Positions 45,710-54,405 are shown, numbered from the stretch's first letter. The stretch is 64,000 nt of DNA from Anaerolineaceae bacterium UBA6086 (GCA_002436005.1 DIXG01000061.1:34415-98414); one strand, 5' to 3'. Made by a program: numbers and translations. The notes: generated by a model not told the origin, from the sequence alone.

Positions 45710-46819
45710 TCAGGAACCTTTTTGGTTCTGGTTGATGAACGAATAGTGATATCTGATCTTTTTATCCATCAAGCCAATGGTATCCTGTCCTCTTTGCAGG
45801 ATGCCATTGTTTTTAACCCGTTCCCATTGAAAGTTGTGGATTTTACTCACCCGAGAATGACTGACCAATCTGAATTTTTCCTGTGGACTGTCATTGATCA
45901 GTGAAACAACCCAATCCTGGATCGCTTTTTTACCCTGAACAGCACCTTCGGGGCGGATATGGACGGCATTATCAGCGTACAGGTTCATTACGGTTTCGGG
46001 ATCACGGCTGTTGAGCGCAGCAATGTAGCTTTCGGGGAAGCTGGCTTGCTGTTGGGGTTCGTCATATTGATAATCGCGCACCAGGTTCCAATAATCTGGC
46101 ATATACCGTCTGCACCCCTCCCAGTACCAGAAATTAACTGCCGTCAGGTTGAGTTTTTTCGCAGCTTCCATAAACTTGATCACATCTTCTTTTTGGGGCA
46201 CCCAGCCATCCTGTTTAAAGGTTGGCCCAGTCGGGATGATCGGCCTGAAGGGACGGATATTTCGAAATTCGTTGACGCTGCGCTGTAATTGTTCATCTGC
46301 ATTGTTGTGGGAGAGAACCCAGTAAATTTGCGGCATATTGTAATCGCAACGATCGAGGAAATTTACCCAGGGCAGATTGCGATGGTAGGTTGGATAACGG
46401 TATGAGCTGAGCGCGAGGGGCATGCTGCCCAGGTTGTTCCGGAGGATGTTCATGTAACGGCTGGCGGCTGGCGCTTTTGCGATTGAGGAATACTCTTTTT
46501 CTGCGTTTATGACAAAACCGTTGATGCCCAGGTCGAGGGCGCGTGAGACAGCAATTTCTGCTTCCTGGTCAGGGTAGTCGCCATAGACATATTGCCAACC
46601 CCAGACAGCGACATTTTGGCGCTGAAGTTTTTGAATGGTTGGACGCGCGTAATCAAACCCGTTGTCCAGATCGATGTTATACGGGAAGGCGCCATCAGCA
46701 ATTTTAATCAGCACATGGGATAAATTGGCTTCTTTCGCCAGGGCGGTGATGCGATCCGGGTCGCCATTTTCACAGTGCTTTAACTGCCAGATATAATACC
46801 CTTTTCCAGTTAGCGTCAT
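45710..46819 (-). CDS. TIM-barrel glycosidase-like / SnoaL-like fusion protein
   Basis: The 369-residue product has an N-terminal (about 1-255) beta/alpha-barrel-like region: GYYIWQLKHCENGDPDRI, SHVLIKIADG, VAVWGWQYVYGDYP, GFVINAEKEYSS, YNMPQIYWV and TAVNFWYWEG, strand-end acidic and aromatic residues resembling glycoside hydrolases. The C-terminal 100 residues (SYIAALNSRDPETVMNLYADNAVHIRPEG onward) form a SnoaL/NTF2-like domain that binds small ligands. No signal peptide is seen, so it may be cytoplasmic. Function is unknown. It is the last gene of the minus-strand lplA cluster, ending 5 nt from gyrA. Confidence 0.82.
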   Translation of the reverse strand: MTLTGKGYYIWQLKHCENGDPDRITALAKEANLSHVLIKIADGAFPYNIDLDNGFDYARPTIQKLQRQNVAVWGWQYVYGDYPDQEAEIAVSRALDLGINGFVINAEKEYSSIAKAPAASRYMNILRNNLGSMPLALSSYRYPTYHRNLPWVNFLDRCDYNMPQIYWVLSHNNADEQLQRSVNEFRNIRPFRPIIPTGPTFKQDGWVPQKEDVIKFMEAAKKLNLTAVNFWYWEGCRRYMPDYWNLVRDYQYDEPQQQASFPESYIAALNSRDPETVMNLYADNAVHIRPEGAVQGKKAIQDWVVSLINDSPQEKFRLVSHSRVSKIHNFQWERVKNNGILQRGQDTIGLMDKKIRYHYSFINQNQKGS

Positions 46820-46830
46820 AATTCACATCC

Positions 46831-47406
46831 TTATGTGTTGTCCTGTTCTAAACCAGCCAGCCCCAGGTCAGCAGCGATTAAATTCATTGCGGCGATCACA
46901 TTGTCGACATGTTCCCATAAGTCGATTCCCAGCTCCTTTGCACCCAGTTCCATTTCTTCACGATCTGCCCCTGCTGCGAAGGATTTATCCTTCCACTTCT
47001 TCTTCACTGATTTTGATTTTAGATCATAGAGCGCTTTGGAAGGACGGACAAGCGCAATAGCTGTGATCAAACCGGTGACCTCGTCGCATGCAAAGAGTGC
47101 TCTTTCCATCAAGGTTTCACGTTTGATCCCGGTGTGGGTGGCATGACTGAGCACAGCATGGATGATGTCTTCCGGTACATGACGTTCTCGCAGGATTGGT
47201 TCGCCTGCTGTGGGATGCTCTTCCATGGTGGGATGAATTTCCCAGTCAAAATCGTGCAGCAAACCTGCAACCGCCCATCTTTCTTCGTCCTCACCAAATT
47301 TCCTGGCGTAAAATCGCATGGCAGCTTCTACGGCAAGCATATGATTGATGAGATTTGGGTTTTTGACGTATTGATTGACAATGGCTAAGGCTTCATCTCT
47401 GTTCAT
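46831..47406 (-). CDS. HD domain-containing phosphohydrolase-like protein
   Basis: ATG at 47406 with AGGTGA upstream gives about 191 residues; an earlier in-frame start at 47442 lacks a good site. The HD pair lies in GLLHDFDWEIHP (about 51-62), preceded by NHMLAVEAAMRFYA and followed by a conserved SHATHTG segment and D in ACDEVTGLI, matching the metal site of HD hydrolases. Homologues are usually annotated as HDIG/phosphohydrolases of unknown substrate. The product is soluble. It sits 12 nt before the TIM-barrel gene in the same cluster. Substrate unknown. Confidence 0.88.
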   Translation of the reverse strand: MNRDEALAIVNQYVKNPNLINHMLAVEAAMRFYARKFGEDEERWAVAGLLHDFDWEIHPTMEEHPTAGEPILRERHVPEDIIHAVLSHATHTGIKRETLMERALFACDEVTGLITAIALVRPSKALYDLKSKSVKKKWKDKSFAAGADREEMELGAKELGIDLWEHVDNVIAAMNLIAADLGLAGLEQDNT

Positions 47407-47480
47407 TATCACCTGTTCCTTCTTATGCAATATTGGTGCCACTTTAGTAATTAATTTTTAGAAGTTTTGAATTTGGGATT

Positions 47481-48140
47481 TTATTGCGGGAAAATGGGTT
47501 CATAGTTACCCAGAATGGGTTCAGGATGCGCAATGTAGACATCCCAGCAGGCGTAGACGGAAGCGAGCACTTCGCGTGCCCACCAAAAGGCGTAACTGCT
47601 GAGCCGGTAATAACCTTCATCAGCCGGCACGCCATCTGATTCGATTTCAAATGCGTTACAGAGGAATAGGGCTCTTGGCAGGTGATACGCCTGGGTGACA
47701 ACTACCAGATGATCGAGGCCAAAGATGGCTTTTGCACGGTAACAGCTGTCATAGGTGCGCCGCCCTGCAAAATCAACGACGATGTCTTCCTCAGGAACGC
47801 CCAAAGACAGGGCAAAATCACGCATTGCGCCGGGTTCATCGTAAAATTCGGTGCTGTTATCGCCGCTCATCAGGATCTTTTGAACTTTTCCTGCAAAATA
47901 GAGATCCGTCGCTGTGCGGACCCGGTCGCGCAGCACCAGCCCTGGGGTGCCATCGCGATTGAGCCCAGCCCCCAGCACCAGTGCAACCGGGGCGGACGGG
48001 ACAGTCTCGGGCAAATAAGTGCGCCGAGCTGATGAAAGCAGCATTCCAACCCGTAAAAAGCCGGTCAAGAAAAAGATGGCTAAGGTCAGGTAGACCAGGC
48101 TGTGAAAAATCACATTGAAAGTTTTCTTTAGTGTTTTCAT
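47481..48140 (-). CDS. SanA/ElyC-like DUF218 membrane protein
   Basis: A 219-residue protein with one N-terminal span (about 9-30) and an extracytoplasmic DUF218 domain. VALVLGAGLNRDG (about 51-63), RVRTATDLYFAGKVQKILMSGD, the EPGAMRDFALSLGVPEEDIVVDFAGRRTYDSC region and VVVTQAYHLPRALFLC resemble SanA, which affects envelope permeability and vancomycin exclusion in enteric bacteria. Exact reaction is unknown. It lies 9 nt downstream of the PhnD-like lipoprotein gene and is followed by a 74-nt gap and the HD gene. Confidence 0.87.
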   Translation of the reverse strand: MKTLKKTFNVIFHSLVYLTLAIFFLTGFLRVGMLLSSARRTYLPETVPSAPVALVLGAGLNRDGTPGLVLRDRVRTATDLYFAGKVQKILMSGDNSTEFYDEPGAMRDFALSLGVPEEDIVVDFAGRRTYDSCYRAKAIFGLDHLVVVTQAYHLPRALFLCNAFEIESDGVPADEGYYRLSSYAFWWAREVLASVYACWDVYIAHPEPILGNYEPIFPQ

Positions 48141-48149
48141 TGGAAGCGA

Positions 48150-49232
48150 TTACTGGAGTGTGATGCCTTCGAGGTCTAGTTCAAGCGGTGCAATGGCTGA
48201 GCGTAAGGGATTGTAGAAAGAGTCGTCCACAGCTTTGATCGCCGAAACATCATATGCCAGCGCTGTGCTGATGAGGGTCAGGGTTTCTGGCTCTGCCGAT
48301 AATTTTAAAATGGACTCTTCAATCCGATATCGCATGGGCAGGGGGATTGAAGGAGATGAGGAAAGATTGGTGTTCGGAATTATGCCTTCGGATTGCCAGA
48401 TCGTGACGATCTGCGATTGGGCATCCGGCAGGTTTTGCACAATGTCGCTGGCATTGAGCGGATCTCCGATCAGTGCATAGCTGACGCCGAAATCACATAT
48501 CCCCTGGATATACAGGGCACGGATAGTTGCATTATAGCTATAGGTAAAAACGGGGTCAAGCGTTGGTGTGCTGGTATTTGCCAGCAGCCCCATGGGGATA
48601 TAAAAACCCGGTAATGAATTGGGGCTGATGAAACAGGGTCGCGTGCCAGAGAATTGTTGCAATGCCGGGAGAAATTCACCCACAGCCTGCTGTGTGGATG
48701 GATCAAAATAAGCCGTAAAGCCGCGATTGACGTTCGCAAGAAATTGCACGCCGTAAGCGTAGACACCAAGATGATTGGTCATCAGGAAGGCCTCTGCAGC
48801 CCCAAGACTGTTGAGATAAAGATATTCAAAGGGAGACAGCCAGAAGAGATCGACATCACGATTAATGGCGGCTGACTCCAGGCTGATAAAATCCGGGAAG
48901 ATCGCATTTTCGACCGCATAACCGGTGTCCTGTGCCAATAAAAAGGCGATGTCTTCTGATGCTTCAATCGCTGCGCTGTCTTCTGGCTTCAGCACAAACC
49001 CGATCTTGATGGGGTTGCCTTCGCTTCCTAAGGTAGGCAGGGTTGGCGTGGAAGTAGGCCTTGGAGTCAGGGTGGGGGGTGCAACAGTCTGAGTGATCGG
49101 GATAAGTGTGGATGTTGCTGTTGGGATTGGGGTTGATGGCGGTGGTGCGCAGGATGCTAATACACCTGCTATCAGGAAAACCACCAGCAGGTAGCGCCAT
49201 TTATTGGAGGATTGAAGATGAGAATATTTCAT
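48150..49232 (-). CDS. PhnD-like substrate-binding lipoprotein
   Basis: The 360-residue protein begins with a lipoprotein signal peptide ending in the lipobox LASC (Cys about 28), then a long Thr/Pro/Ser-rich linker (about 29-68) typical of surface lipoproteins of this group, and a phosphonate-binding-protein-like (PhnD) domain beginning IKIGFVLKPEDSAAIEASEDIAFLL. It would bind a small ligand outside the membrane for an ABC transporter, but no permease or ATPase gene is next to it, so it may be an orphan or partner elsewhere. It lies 7 nt after lplA and 9 nt before the SanA-like gene. The ligand is unknown. Confidence 0.83.
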   Translation of the reverse strand: MKYSHLQSSNKWRYLLVVFLIAGVLASCAPPPSTPIPTATSTLIPITQTVAPPTLTPRPTSTPTLPTLGSEGNPIKIGFVLKPEDSAAIEASEDIAFLLAQDTGYAVENAIFPDFISLESAAINRDVDLFWLSPFEYLYLNSLGAAEAFLMTNHLGVYAYGVQFLANVNRGFTAYFDPSTQQAVGEFLPALQQFSGTRPCFISPNSLPGFYIPMGLLANTSTPTLDPVFTYSYNATIRALYIQGICDFGVSYALIGDPLNASDIVQNLPDAQSQIVTIWQSEGIIPNTNLSSSPSIPLPMRYRIEESILKLSAEPETLTLISTALAYDVSAIKAVDDSFYNPLRSAIAPLELDLEGITLQ

Positions 49233-49239
49233 TGGCTGT

Positions 49240-50076
49240 CTAAATTCTTTCCGTCCAAGAGGGGTGTGAATACTTGCTTTCTATCAATTGATTGGCACGC
49301 GACATCTCTTGATTGGTGAGCTCACCAGGCTCGAGATCCAGGTTTAACACCTGGCTGAAGGCAGATTGAAAAGCAGTGGCAGCATCCGCCCAGTTGGGGG
49401 CGTGCCCCAGTTCTCGCTCAACTGTGGTGGCGTGCGCCAGCAGCCTTGTTTTTGCCTGCTCTCTTTCCTGTTCATTTGCAAACGATAATACACTGACAAT
49501 GCGGGTCAGGTCGCCCTGTAAGGGGAGCGCGCCGTGCTGCAGCACGCCCTCATTTCGTCGAGCCTGTGCAGAGCCAATTAGCTTTAAGCCGCTGACAGTG
49601 ATTTCGTAATTTGATGGAACCTCAAAACAGACGGGATTGGGTTTACCTGGTGTGTTTCCTGTGCTTTTCTCATTGGCTTCCGGATCGAGCCCCAGAAGGC
49701 GCAAGACCTGAAGCAAGGCTTGTGAAAGCCGCAAATAACTTTCAAGCACGCCGCCTTTGACGCGTGGTTCGTTTTGAGGTGCAATGACTGCATAGGTCAA
49801 TTCATCTGTATGGAGAATTGCCCTTCCACCTGTGGGTCTGCGGACGAGATCCCACCTGCGAGCTTCAAGTGCGGGCAGATCGACTTCCGCAAAGGGCTGC
49901 GCTAAACCCAGGGACAGACAGGCTGGCTCCCATGCATACAGTCTCAAGGTCGGCAGCGCGTCCTGTTTGATGACGGACTCAAGGATAGCTTCATCAACCG
50001 CCATATTCCATGCGCCTTTTGAGGGTTCGTGTTCGATGATACGCCAGGTTGTTTTTTTATATTCCATCAAGTACAT
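49240..50076 (-). CDS. lplA: Lipoate-protein ligase A family protein
   Basis: The 278-residue protein shows the BPL/LplA catalytic features RRPTGGRAILHTDELTYAV (about 76-94) and GSAQARRNEGVLQHGALPLQG (about 167-187), and a C-terminal extension of about 60 residues. It attaches lipoate or octanoate to lipoyl domains; with lipA close by (plus strand), it could be an octanoyl-transfer form that feeds LipA. Start at 50076 or 50067 is uncertain; GGTAG upstream suits the second better. It heads the minus-strand run lplA, PhnD-like, SanA, HD, TIM-barrel and is divergent from pspC. Confidence 0.88.
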   Translation of the reverse strand: MYLMEYKKTTWRIIEHEPSKGAWNMAVDEAILESVIKQDALPTLRLYAWEPACLSLGLAQPFAEVDLPALEARRWDLVRRPTGGRAILHTDELTYAVIAPQNEPRVKGGVLESYLRLSQALLQVLRLLGLDPEANEKSTGNTPGKPNPVCFEVPSNYEITVSGLKLIGSAQARRNEGVLQHGALPLQGDLTRIVSVLSFANEQEREQAKTRLLAHATTVERELGHAPNWADAATAFQSAFSQVLNLDLEPGELTNQEMSRANQLIESKYSHPSWTERI

Positions 50077-50101
50077 CTACCTTTTCGATCGCCTGCCTTA
50101 T

Positions 50102-50130
50102 TTTATACCATTTCAGCGCTTTGCTGTGAA
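50102..50130 (-). promoter_or_regulatory. Promoter for the lplA cluster
   Basis: On the minus strand TTCACA (50130-50125), a 17-nt spacer and TATAAA (50107-50102), preceded by the extended element TGG. The leader to the lplA start is about 20 nt. Confidence 0.55.
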
Positions 50131-50149
50131 TAAGCGCGAGGGATCGACT

Positions 50150-50180
50150 TTGCAACTATTTTTTACTTTTCACGTATACT
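50150..50180 (+). promoter_or_regulatory. Candidate promoter for pspC
   Basis: TTGCAA at 50150-50155, a long 19-nt spacer and TATACT at 50175-50180, 20 nt before ATG 50200, with AAAGGAG as ribosome binding site. The spacer makes it a weak call. Confidence 0.35.
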
Positions 50181-50199
50181 GAATGAAAGGAGTGTTAAC

Positions 50200-50394
50200 A
50201 TGTCTGAACCCAAACGATTATACCGAATTCCAGGTGAGGGGAAGATTGGGGGCGTGTGTGCTGGATTGGCAGAATATTTTTCTGTTGACCCCACGATCGT
50301 CCGATTAATATTTGTATTGCTTTTACTAACAGGCTCGGCGGGCTTTTGGATTTATGTGATCATGTGGCTGATTGTGCCGGTAAAGCCCGTTTAA
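50200..50394 (+). CDS. PspC domain small membrane protein
   Basis: A 64-residue protein almost wholly made of one PspC domain: RLYRIPGEGKIGGVCAGLAEYF (about 6-27) then VDPTIVRLIFVLLLLTGSAGFWIYVIMWLIVP, which forms one or two membrane spans. PspC proteins participate in envelope-stress sensing in proteobacteria, but stand-alone copies in other phyla have no settled role. ATG 50200 is preceded by AAAGGAG. No pspA-like gene is in the window. It is followed by a hairpin terminator, so it is probably monocistronic. Confidence 0.9.
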   Translation: MSEPKRLYRIPGEGKIGGVCAGLAEYFSVDPTIVRLIFVLLLLTGSAGFWIYVIMWLIVPVKPV

Positions 50395-50429
50395 GTCCTG
50401 TCTTTCACCTGAAATTCGGAAATTTTGCC

Positions 50430-50460
50430 CCAAAAATGCGTCCGCCAGGGCGCGTTTTGG
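50430..50460 (+). terminator. Terminator after pspC
   Basis: CCAAAA (50430-50435) pairs with TTTTGG (50455-50460) and inside it GCGTCC pairs with GGGCGC (one T-G wobble) around a GCCA loop. A T-rich stretch follows. It separates pspC from the lipA promoter. Confidence 0.55.
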
Positions 50461-50461
50461 T

Positions 50462-50489
50462 TTGATTACGAAGATGGATGTAGTATAAT
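50462..50489 (+). promoter_or_regulatory. Promoter for lipA
   Basis: TTGATT at 50462-50467, a 16-nt spacer and TATAAT at 50484-50489. Transcription would begin about 50496, right at the GGAGG (50497-50501) that serves ATG 50506, so the leader is about 10 nt. Confidence 0.55.
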
Positions 50490-50505
50490 TCTTCTTGGAG
50501 GTAAA

Positions 50506-51444
50506 ATGCCGACAAATCCGACCAGAGATAGAATAAATCCCGAAAAGATGGATACCACACCGCTTCGCCGCCCAAGCTGGATCAAGGTGCGGGCTCCCAG
50601 CGGTGATAATTACGAAAACCTGCAGCATCTGATGCGCAGCAAAGCTCTGCATACCGTTTGTGAAGAGGCAGGGTGCCCTAATATGGGGGAGTGTTGGGGC
50701 AGCGGCACGGCGACATTTTTAATGTTGGGCGATGTTTGCACCCGGACCTGTGGTTTTTGCGATGTGAAACACGGTCGCCCTGAAGCGCTGGATTGGCATG
50801 AACCTGAGCGTGTTGCACAGGCTGTGAAGAGCATGAACTTGCAGCATGCGGTCATCACCAGTGTGAACCGGGATGAACGCCGTGATGGCGGTGCGCCGAT
50901 CTTTGCCATGGTGATCCGTAGAATTCGCCAGCTATTGCCCGGCTGTTCTGTTGAAGTGCTAATCCCGGACTTCAAAGGCAGCATTGAAGCCCTGCGAATT
51001 GTGATGGCTGCTCGACCGGAAATTTTAAACCATAATGTGGAAACTGTCCCACGACTTTTTAAGCAGGTTCAGCCCCAGGATCATTATGAATGGTCTGAGA
51101 AGATCTTATCCCATGCCCGCAAACTGGATCCAGACATCTTAACAAAATCTGGCATTATGGTCGGTCTGGGTGAGACCTTTGAAGAGGTTCAGGAGACCAT
51201 GCGCGATTTGAGGGCTTGGGGCGTGGATATCCTGACCATTGGTCAATATTTGCAACCAAGCCGAAAGCATCTGCCTATCAGCCGATATTATGAACCCAGT
51301 GAGTTTGAAGCGCTGCACGACTTTGGTATGGCATTGGGTTTCAAATGGGTAGAAAGCTCTCCCCTGGTTCGATCTTCATACCACGCTGGCGAACAGGTAC
51401 GAGCTCTCTCCGCTGTACATCGAAAGCTTTACCATCCTGATTAG
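50506..51444 (+). CDS. lipA: Lipoyl synthase
   Basis: Radical SAM enzyme of 312 residues that inserts two sulfur atoms into octanoyl-lipoyl domains. The auxiliary cluster ligands [12 protein letters not shown] (about 48-59) and the radical SAM motif [10 protein letters not shown] (about 75-84) are intact, as is the C-terminal RSSYHAG ending where Ser is the ligand of the sacrificed cluster. ATG 50506 with GGAGG is chosen; the open frame extends to 50425 but overlaps the pspC terminator. It works with lplA, transcribed divergently 430 nt away, for lipoylation of 2-oxoacid dehydrogenases or GcvH. Identity is secure. Confidence 0.96.
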   Translation: MPTNPTRDRINPEKMDTTPLRRPSWIKVRAPSGDNYENLQHLMRSKALHTVCEEAGCPNMGECWGSGTATFLMLGDVCTRTCGFCDVKHGRPEALDWHEPERVAQAVKSMNLQHAVITSVNRDERRDGGAPIFAMVIRRIRQLLPGCSVEVLIPDFKGSIEALRIVMAARPEILNHNVETVPRLFKQVQPQDHYEWSEKILSHARKLDPDILTKSGIMVGLGETFEEVQETMRDLRAWGVDILTIGQYLQPSRKHLPISRYYEPSEFEALHDFGMALGFKWVESSPLVRSSYHAGEQVRALSAVHRKLYHPD

Positions 51445-51471
51445 GCATGCTTACAAACTATTTTGAATTTG

Positions 51472-51498
51472 AATCGCCCTGAAGATCGGGGCGATTTT
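51472..51498 (+). terminator. Terminator after lipA
   Basis: AATCGCCC (51472-51479) pairs with GGGCGATT (51489-51496), loop of 9 nt, followed by TTT. It ends the lipA transcript before the adenosine-specific kinase gene. Confidence 0.65.
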
Positions 51499-51540
51499 CA
51501 TTATCGGGATGATTAGATTGAAATTATGTCTTGAGAAGTA

Positions 51541-51549
51541 TGTTAAAAT
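51541..51549 (+). promoter_or_regulatory. Extended -10 promoter for adenosine-specific kinase gene
   Basis: TGTTAAAAT (extended -10, TAAAAT at 51544-51549) with no clear -35 at the right distance. The GTG start at 51578 follows by about 20 nt with AGGAGA as ribosome binding site. Confidence 0.45.
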
Positions 51550-51577
51550 TACAGCATCATGAAAAGGAGAGTGAACT

Positions 51578-52063
51578 GTGGATATCAAAAACATTAAGAT
51601 TCAAAAGCCTGAAAACGTGAATTTTATTCTTGGACAATCTCACTTCATCAAGACGGTTGAAGACCTTCATGAGACCCTCGTTACAACTGTGCCGGGGATC
51701 AAGTTTGGACTGGCATTTTGCGAAGCCTCTGGCAAGTGCCTGGTACGGTGGAGCGGCACGGATGATGCGATGGTGGAGCTGGCTAAAGAAAACGCAAAGG
51801 ATATCGCTGCAGGTCATTCTTTTATAATTTTCTTGGCGGAGGGTTACTATCCCATCAATGTCCTCAACCAAATTAAATCTGTTCCTGAAGTTTGCCGAAT
51901 CTTCTGCGCCACTGCCAACACGACGAATGTGCTTGTGATTGATGTGGGCGATGGACGTGCGATTCTTGGCGTTGCGGATGGCGAAAGGCCAAAGGGCGTT
52001 GAAGGCGAAGAGGACATCGTCTGGCGCAAGGATTTTTTACGGATGATTGGGTACAAGAAATAA
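51578..52063 (+). CDS. Adenosine-specific kinase family protein
   Basis: A 161-residue protein matching the Adenosine_kin family (PF04008-type): ENVNFILGQSHFIKTVEDLHE, TVPGIKFGLAFCEASGKCLVRW, FIIFLAEGYYPINVLNQI, VPEVCRIFCATANTTNVL and the ending EEDIVWRKDFLRMIGYKK are all hallmarks. The archaeal homologue was named after adenosine binding; phosphorylation activity has limited experimental support. The family is mainly found in archaea and deep-branching, often thermophilic bacteria. GTG at 51578 with AGGAGA is the start. It lies 3 nt before the RACo-like gene and shares its transcript. Confidence 0.9.
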   Translation: MDIKNIKIQKPENVNFILGQSHFIKTVEDLHETLVTTVPGIKFGLAFCEASGKCLVRWSGTDDAMVELAKENAKDIAAGHSFIIFLAEGYYPINVLNQIKSVPEVCRIFCATANTTNVLVIDVGDGRAILGVADGERPKGVEGEEDIVWRKDFLRMIGYKK

Positions 52064-52066
52064 TCC

Positions 52067-53875
52067 ATGACAACCTTCGAAATTGATTTCGAGCCCATTG
52101 GAAAACGGGTGGTTGCCAACCGTGAAATGAGTTTGCTGACTGCTGCGCAAGAAGCAGGCATTGCGATCACGGCGGTTTGCGGGGGTGTGGGTATTTGCCA
52201 GGACTGCAAAATTCGCTGCCTTTCAGGTCAATTTTCGGACATTCAAAATAAGGAAAGAGACACTTTTTCTGCTCAGGAATTGGCAGAGGGGTGGCGTTTG
52301 GCATGCCAGACCTATCCACAAAGCAATGGCAAGATTGAAATTCCGCCCGAATCCATGTCCACCGCTCAACGCCTTCAGATCGAGGGTCTGATTCGGGATG
52401 TCGCTGTGGCGCCCGAAATAAAAGCCAGTGATTTTACACTCTCCCCACCCAATCTAACGGATTTGCGTGCCGATTGGGAGCGTTTTGTTGAGGACTCCGG
52501 GCTGAAGCTTGACGAAGGTCAAGGGATTGCATTGCCCGTTCTGCGGCAGTTTTCTGAAAAAATGCGTCAGCAAAATTGGAAGGGCCGTGTCATTTTCCGT
52601 GAGGGCGTGGGCATTATCGGCTTTTTGCCTGTTGAGTCAGCGTACTTTGGCGTGGCAGTGGACATTGGAACGACAAAGATGGCAGCGTTCCTGGTGAACC
52701 TTGAATCAGGCCATACCGAAGCCAAAATCGGTGCGATGAATCCCCAGATTGCTTATGGCGAGGATGTTGTCAGCCGAATCGCATATGCCAATCAGGGAGA
52801 TACTCAGCATAAGACCTTGCAAATCAAGTTGGTGGAAACCCTGAACCGGATGATTTCTGACCTGGTCGGTCAGGTTGGCATTAAGCCAGACCAGGTGGTT
52901 GATTTTGTTGTAGTGGGTAATACCGCCATCCATCACCTTTTTGCCCGGCTTCCGGTGAGGCAGTTAGGGCAGGCGCCCTATGTACCAGCAGTTCGGCGAG
53001 CGTTGCGTTTTTCTGCCCAGGAGGTTGGATTGGTGGGTGCTCCCGGGGCTTGGGTGTATCTGCCGCCCAATATCGCCGGGTATGTGGGCGCTGATCATGT
53101 TGCCATGCTGCTGGCAGCGGATTTAAATCATAATCAGAGCACATCTCTTGCGATGGATATTGGCACCAATACGGAAATCACGCTTTCAAAAGAGGGTCAC
53201 CTGATGAGCTGTTCGTGTGCATCGGGGCCAGCCTTTGAAGGAGCTCATATTCACGCCGGGATGCGGGCTGTTCCAGGGGCAATTGAACGGGCACAGTTTT
53301 ATGATGGTGATTGGCATATCTCGACCGTTGCGGATCAGCCGCCAATTGGGATTTGTGGGTCAGGGATCTTAGATGTGGTCGCTGAGCTGCTGGACTCAGG
53401 GCAAATTGATTCGACTGGGCGATTTACGGATGCGGCCCTCAGGTTGGTCGATCATCCCAAAGGCGGGGTGATCATTTTGGTTCCGGCTGCACTATCAGGC
53501 AATGGCAATGACATCCTGGTTACCCGTTCCGATATCCGTGAGATTCAGCTTGCCAAAGCCGCCATCAGGGCGGGTGTGGAAGCCTTATTGCGCGAGTCTG
53601 GCATTGAAGCCGAGGAGATCAGCCGCTTTATTATTGCTGGCGCTTTTGGTACCTATCTGCATTTGGATAGCGCGATCAAAATTGGCATGTTCCCAAACCT
53701 GGCACGCGAGCGATTTTCTCAAATTGGGAACGCTGCCGGTGCTGGGGCACAGCAGATGTTGATCTCATCACAGAGCCGGGTGGAGGCTGAGGCTGTCCTC
53801 AGCAAAATGGACTATCTCGAATTAACCACGAACCCCGAATTTTCAGATTCCTATATTGATGCGATGGGATTTTAG
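52067..53875 (+). CDS. ASKHA-domain ferredoxin-fused corrinoid-activating-type protein (RACo-like)
   Basis: The 602-residue protein has an N-terminal 2Fe-2S ferredoxin domain with Cys38, Cys44, Cys47 and Cys80 (spacing C-x5-C-x2-C-x32-C), a linker and an ASKHA actin-like ATPase region with DIGTTKMAAFLV (about 202-213), GNTAIHHL, DIGTNTEI and GICGSGILDVV. Such proteins (RACo, RamA-like reductive activators) reduce cob(II)alamin in corrinoid proteins with ATP energy. No corrinoid protein or methyltransferase is adjacent, so the client is unknown. It follows the adenosine-specific kinase by 3 nt and precedes a nitroreductase by about 20 nt. Confidence 0.88.
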   Translation: MTTFEIDFEPIGKRVVANREMSLLTAAQEAGIAITAVCGGVGICQDCKIRCLSGQFSDIQNKERDTFSAQELAEGWRLACQTYPQSNGKIEIPPESMSTAQRLQIEGLIRDVAVAPEIKASDFTLSPPNLTDLRADWERFVEDSGLKLDEGQGIALPVLRQFSEKMRQQNWKGRVIFREGVGIIGFLPVESAYFGVAVDIGTTKMAAFLVNLESGHTEAKIGAMNPQIAYGEDVVSRIAYANQGDTQHKTLQIKLVETLNRMISDLVGQVGIKPDQVVDFVVVGNTAIHHLFARLPVRQLGQAPYVPAVRRALRFSAQEVGLVGAPGAWVYLPPNIAGYVGADHVAMLLAADLNHNQSTSLAMDIGTNTEITLSKEGHLMSCSCASGPAFEGAHIHAGMRAVPGAIERAQFYDGDWHISTVADQPPIGICGSGILDVVAELLDSGQIDSTGRFTDAALRLVDHPKGGVIILVPAALSGNGNDILVTRSDIREIQLAKAAIRAGVEALLRESGIEAEEISRFIIAGAFGTYLHLDSAIKIGMFPNLARERFSQIGNAAGAGAQQMLISSQSRVEAEAVLSKMDYLELTTNPEFSDSYIDAMGF

Positions 53876-53895
53876 AAGGAAAACAAGGAGATTTG

Positions 53896-54405
53896 ATGGA
53901 GACTTTGGAGGCTATTTTTACCCGTCGAAGCGTGAGAAATTTTTTACCGGATCCTGTTTCACAGGCGGATCTACATGATCTCTTGAGGGCAGGGATGCAG
54001 GCACCATCAGCTAAAAATGAACAACCGTGGCATTTTGTTGTGATTGATGACCCGGATCTTCTGCACACCATTCCAGAGTTTCATCCTTATGCAAAAATGC
54101 TATTTGAAGCGCCCCTGGCGATCCTGGTTTGCAGTGATCGTAAGCTGGAAACGAAGCGTGCCAGCTGGCTGCAGGATTGCTCAGCCGCAACCCAAAATAT
54201 CCTTTTGGCAGCCCATGCCAAGCAGCTGGGTGCGGTTTGGTTGGGGATTTTCCCTGATTCTGATCGTGTATTTGGGATGCAAAGCCTTTTGGGCTTACCG
54301 CAAGATGTGCGACCAGTGGCACTGGTCGCCGTTGGGTATCCCGCTGATAAACCTGAACCGGTCGATCGTTTTCTGGAGGAACGGGTTCATCACAACCGCT
54401 GGTGA
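53896..54405 (+). CDS. Nitroreductase family protein
   Basis: A 169-residue FMN-dependent oxidoreductase. RRSVRNFLPDPVS (about 11-23), APSAKNEQPWHFVVIDD (FMN phosphate and ring contacts, about 37-53) and GAVWLGIFP (about 116-124) match the family. At this size it is a minimal member. ATG 53896 is preceded by AAGGAG; TTG 53893 is also possible. Substrate is unknown; placement after the RACo-like gene may be only by operon organisation. The gene converges with rdgB. Confidence 0.92.
   Translation: METLEAIFTRRSVRNFLPDPVSQADLHDLLRAGMQAPSAKNEQPWHFVVIDDPDLLHTIPEFHPYAKMLFEAPLAILVCSDRKLETKRASWLQDCSAATQNILLAAHAKQLGAVWLGIFPDSDRVFGMQSLLGLPQDVRPVALVAVGYPADKPEPVDRFLEERVHHNRW

Noticed and set aside
50425..50505. 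Upstream extension of the lipA frame
   Set aside because: It crosses the pspC terminator and the lipA promoter; the LipA family begins downstream and GGAGG sits right before ATG 50506.
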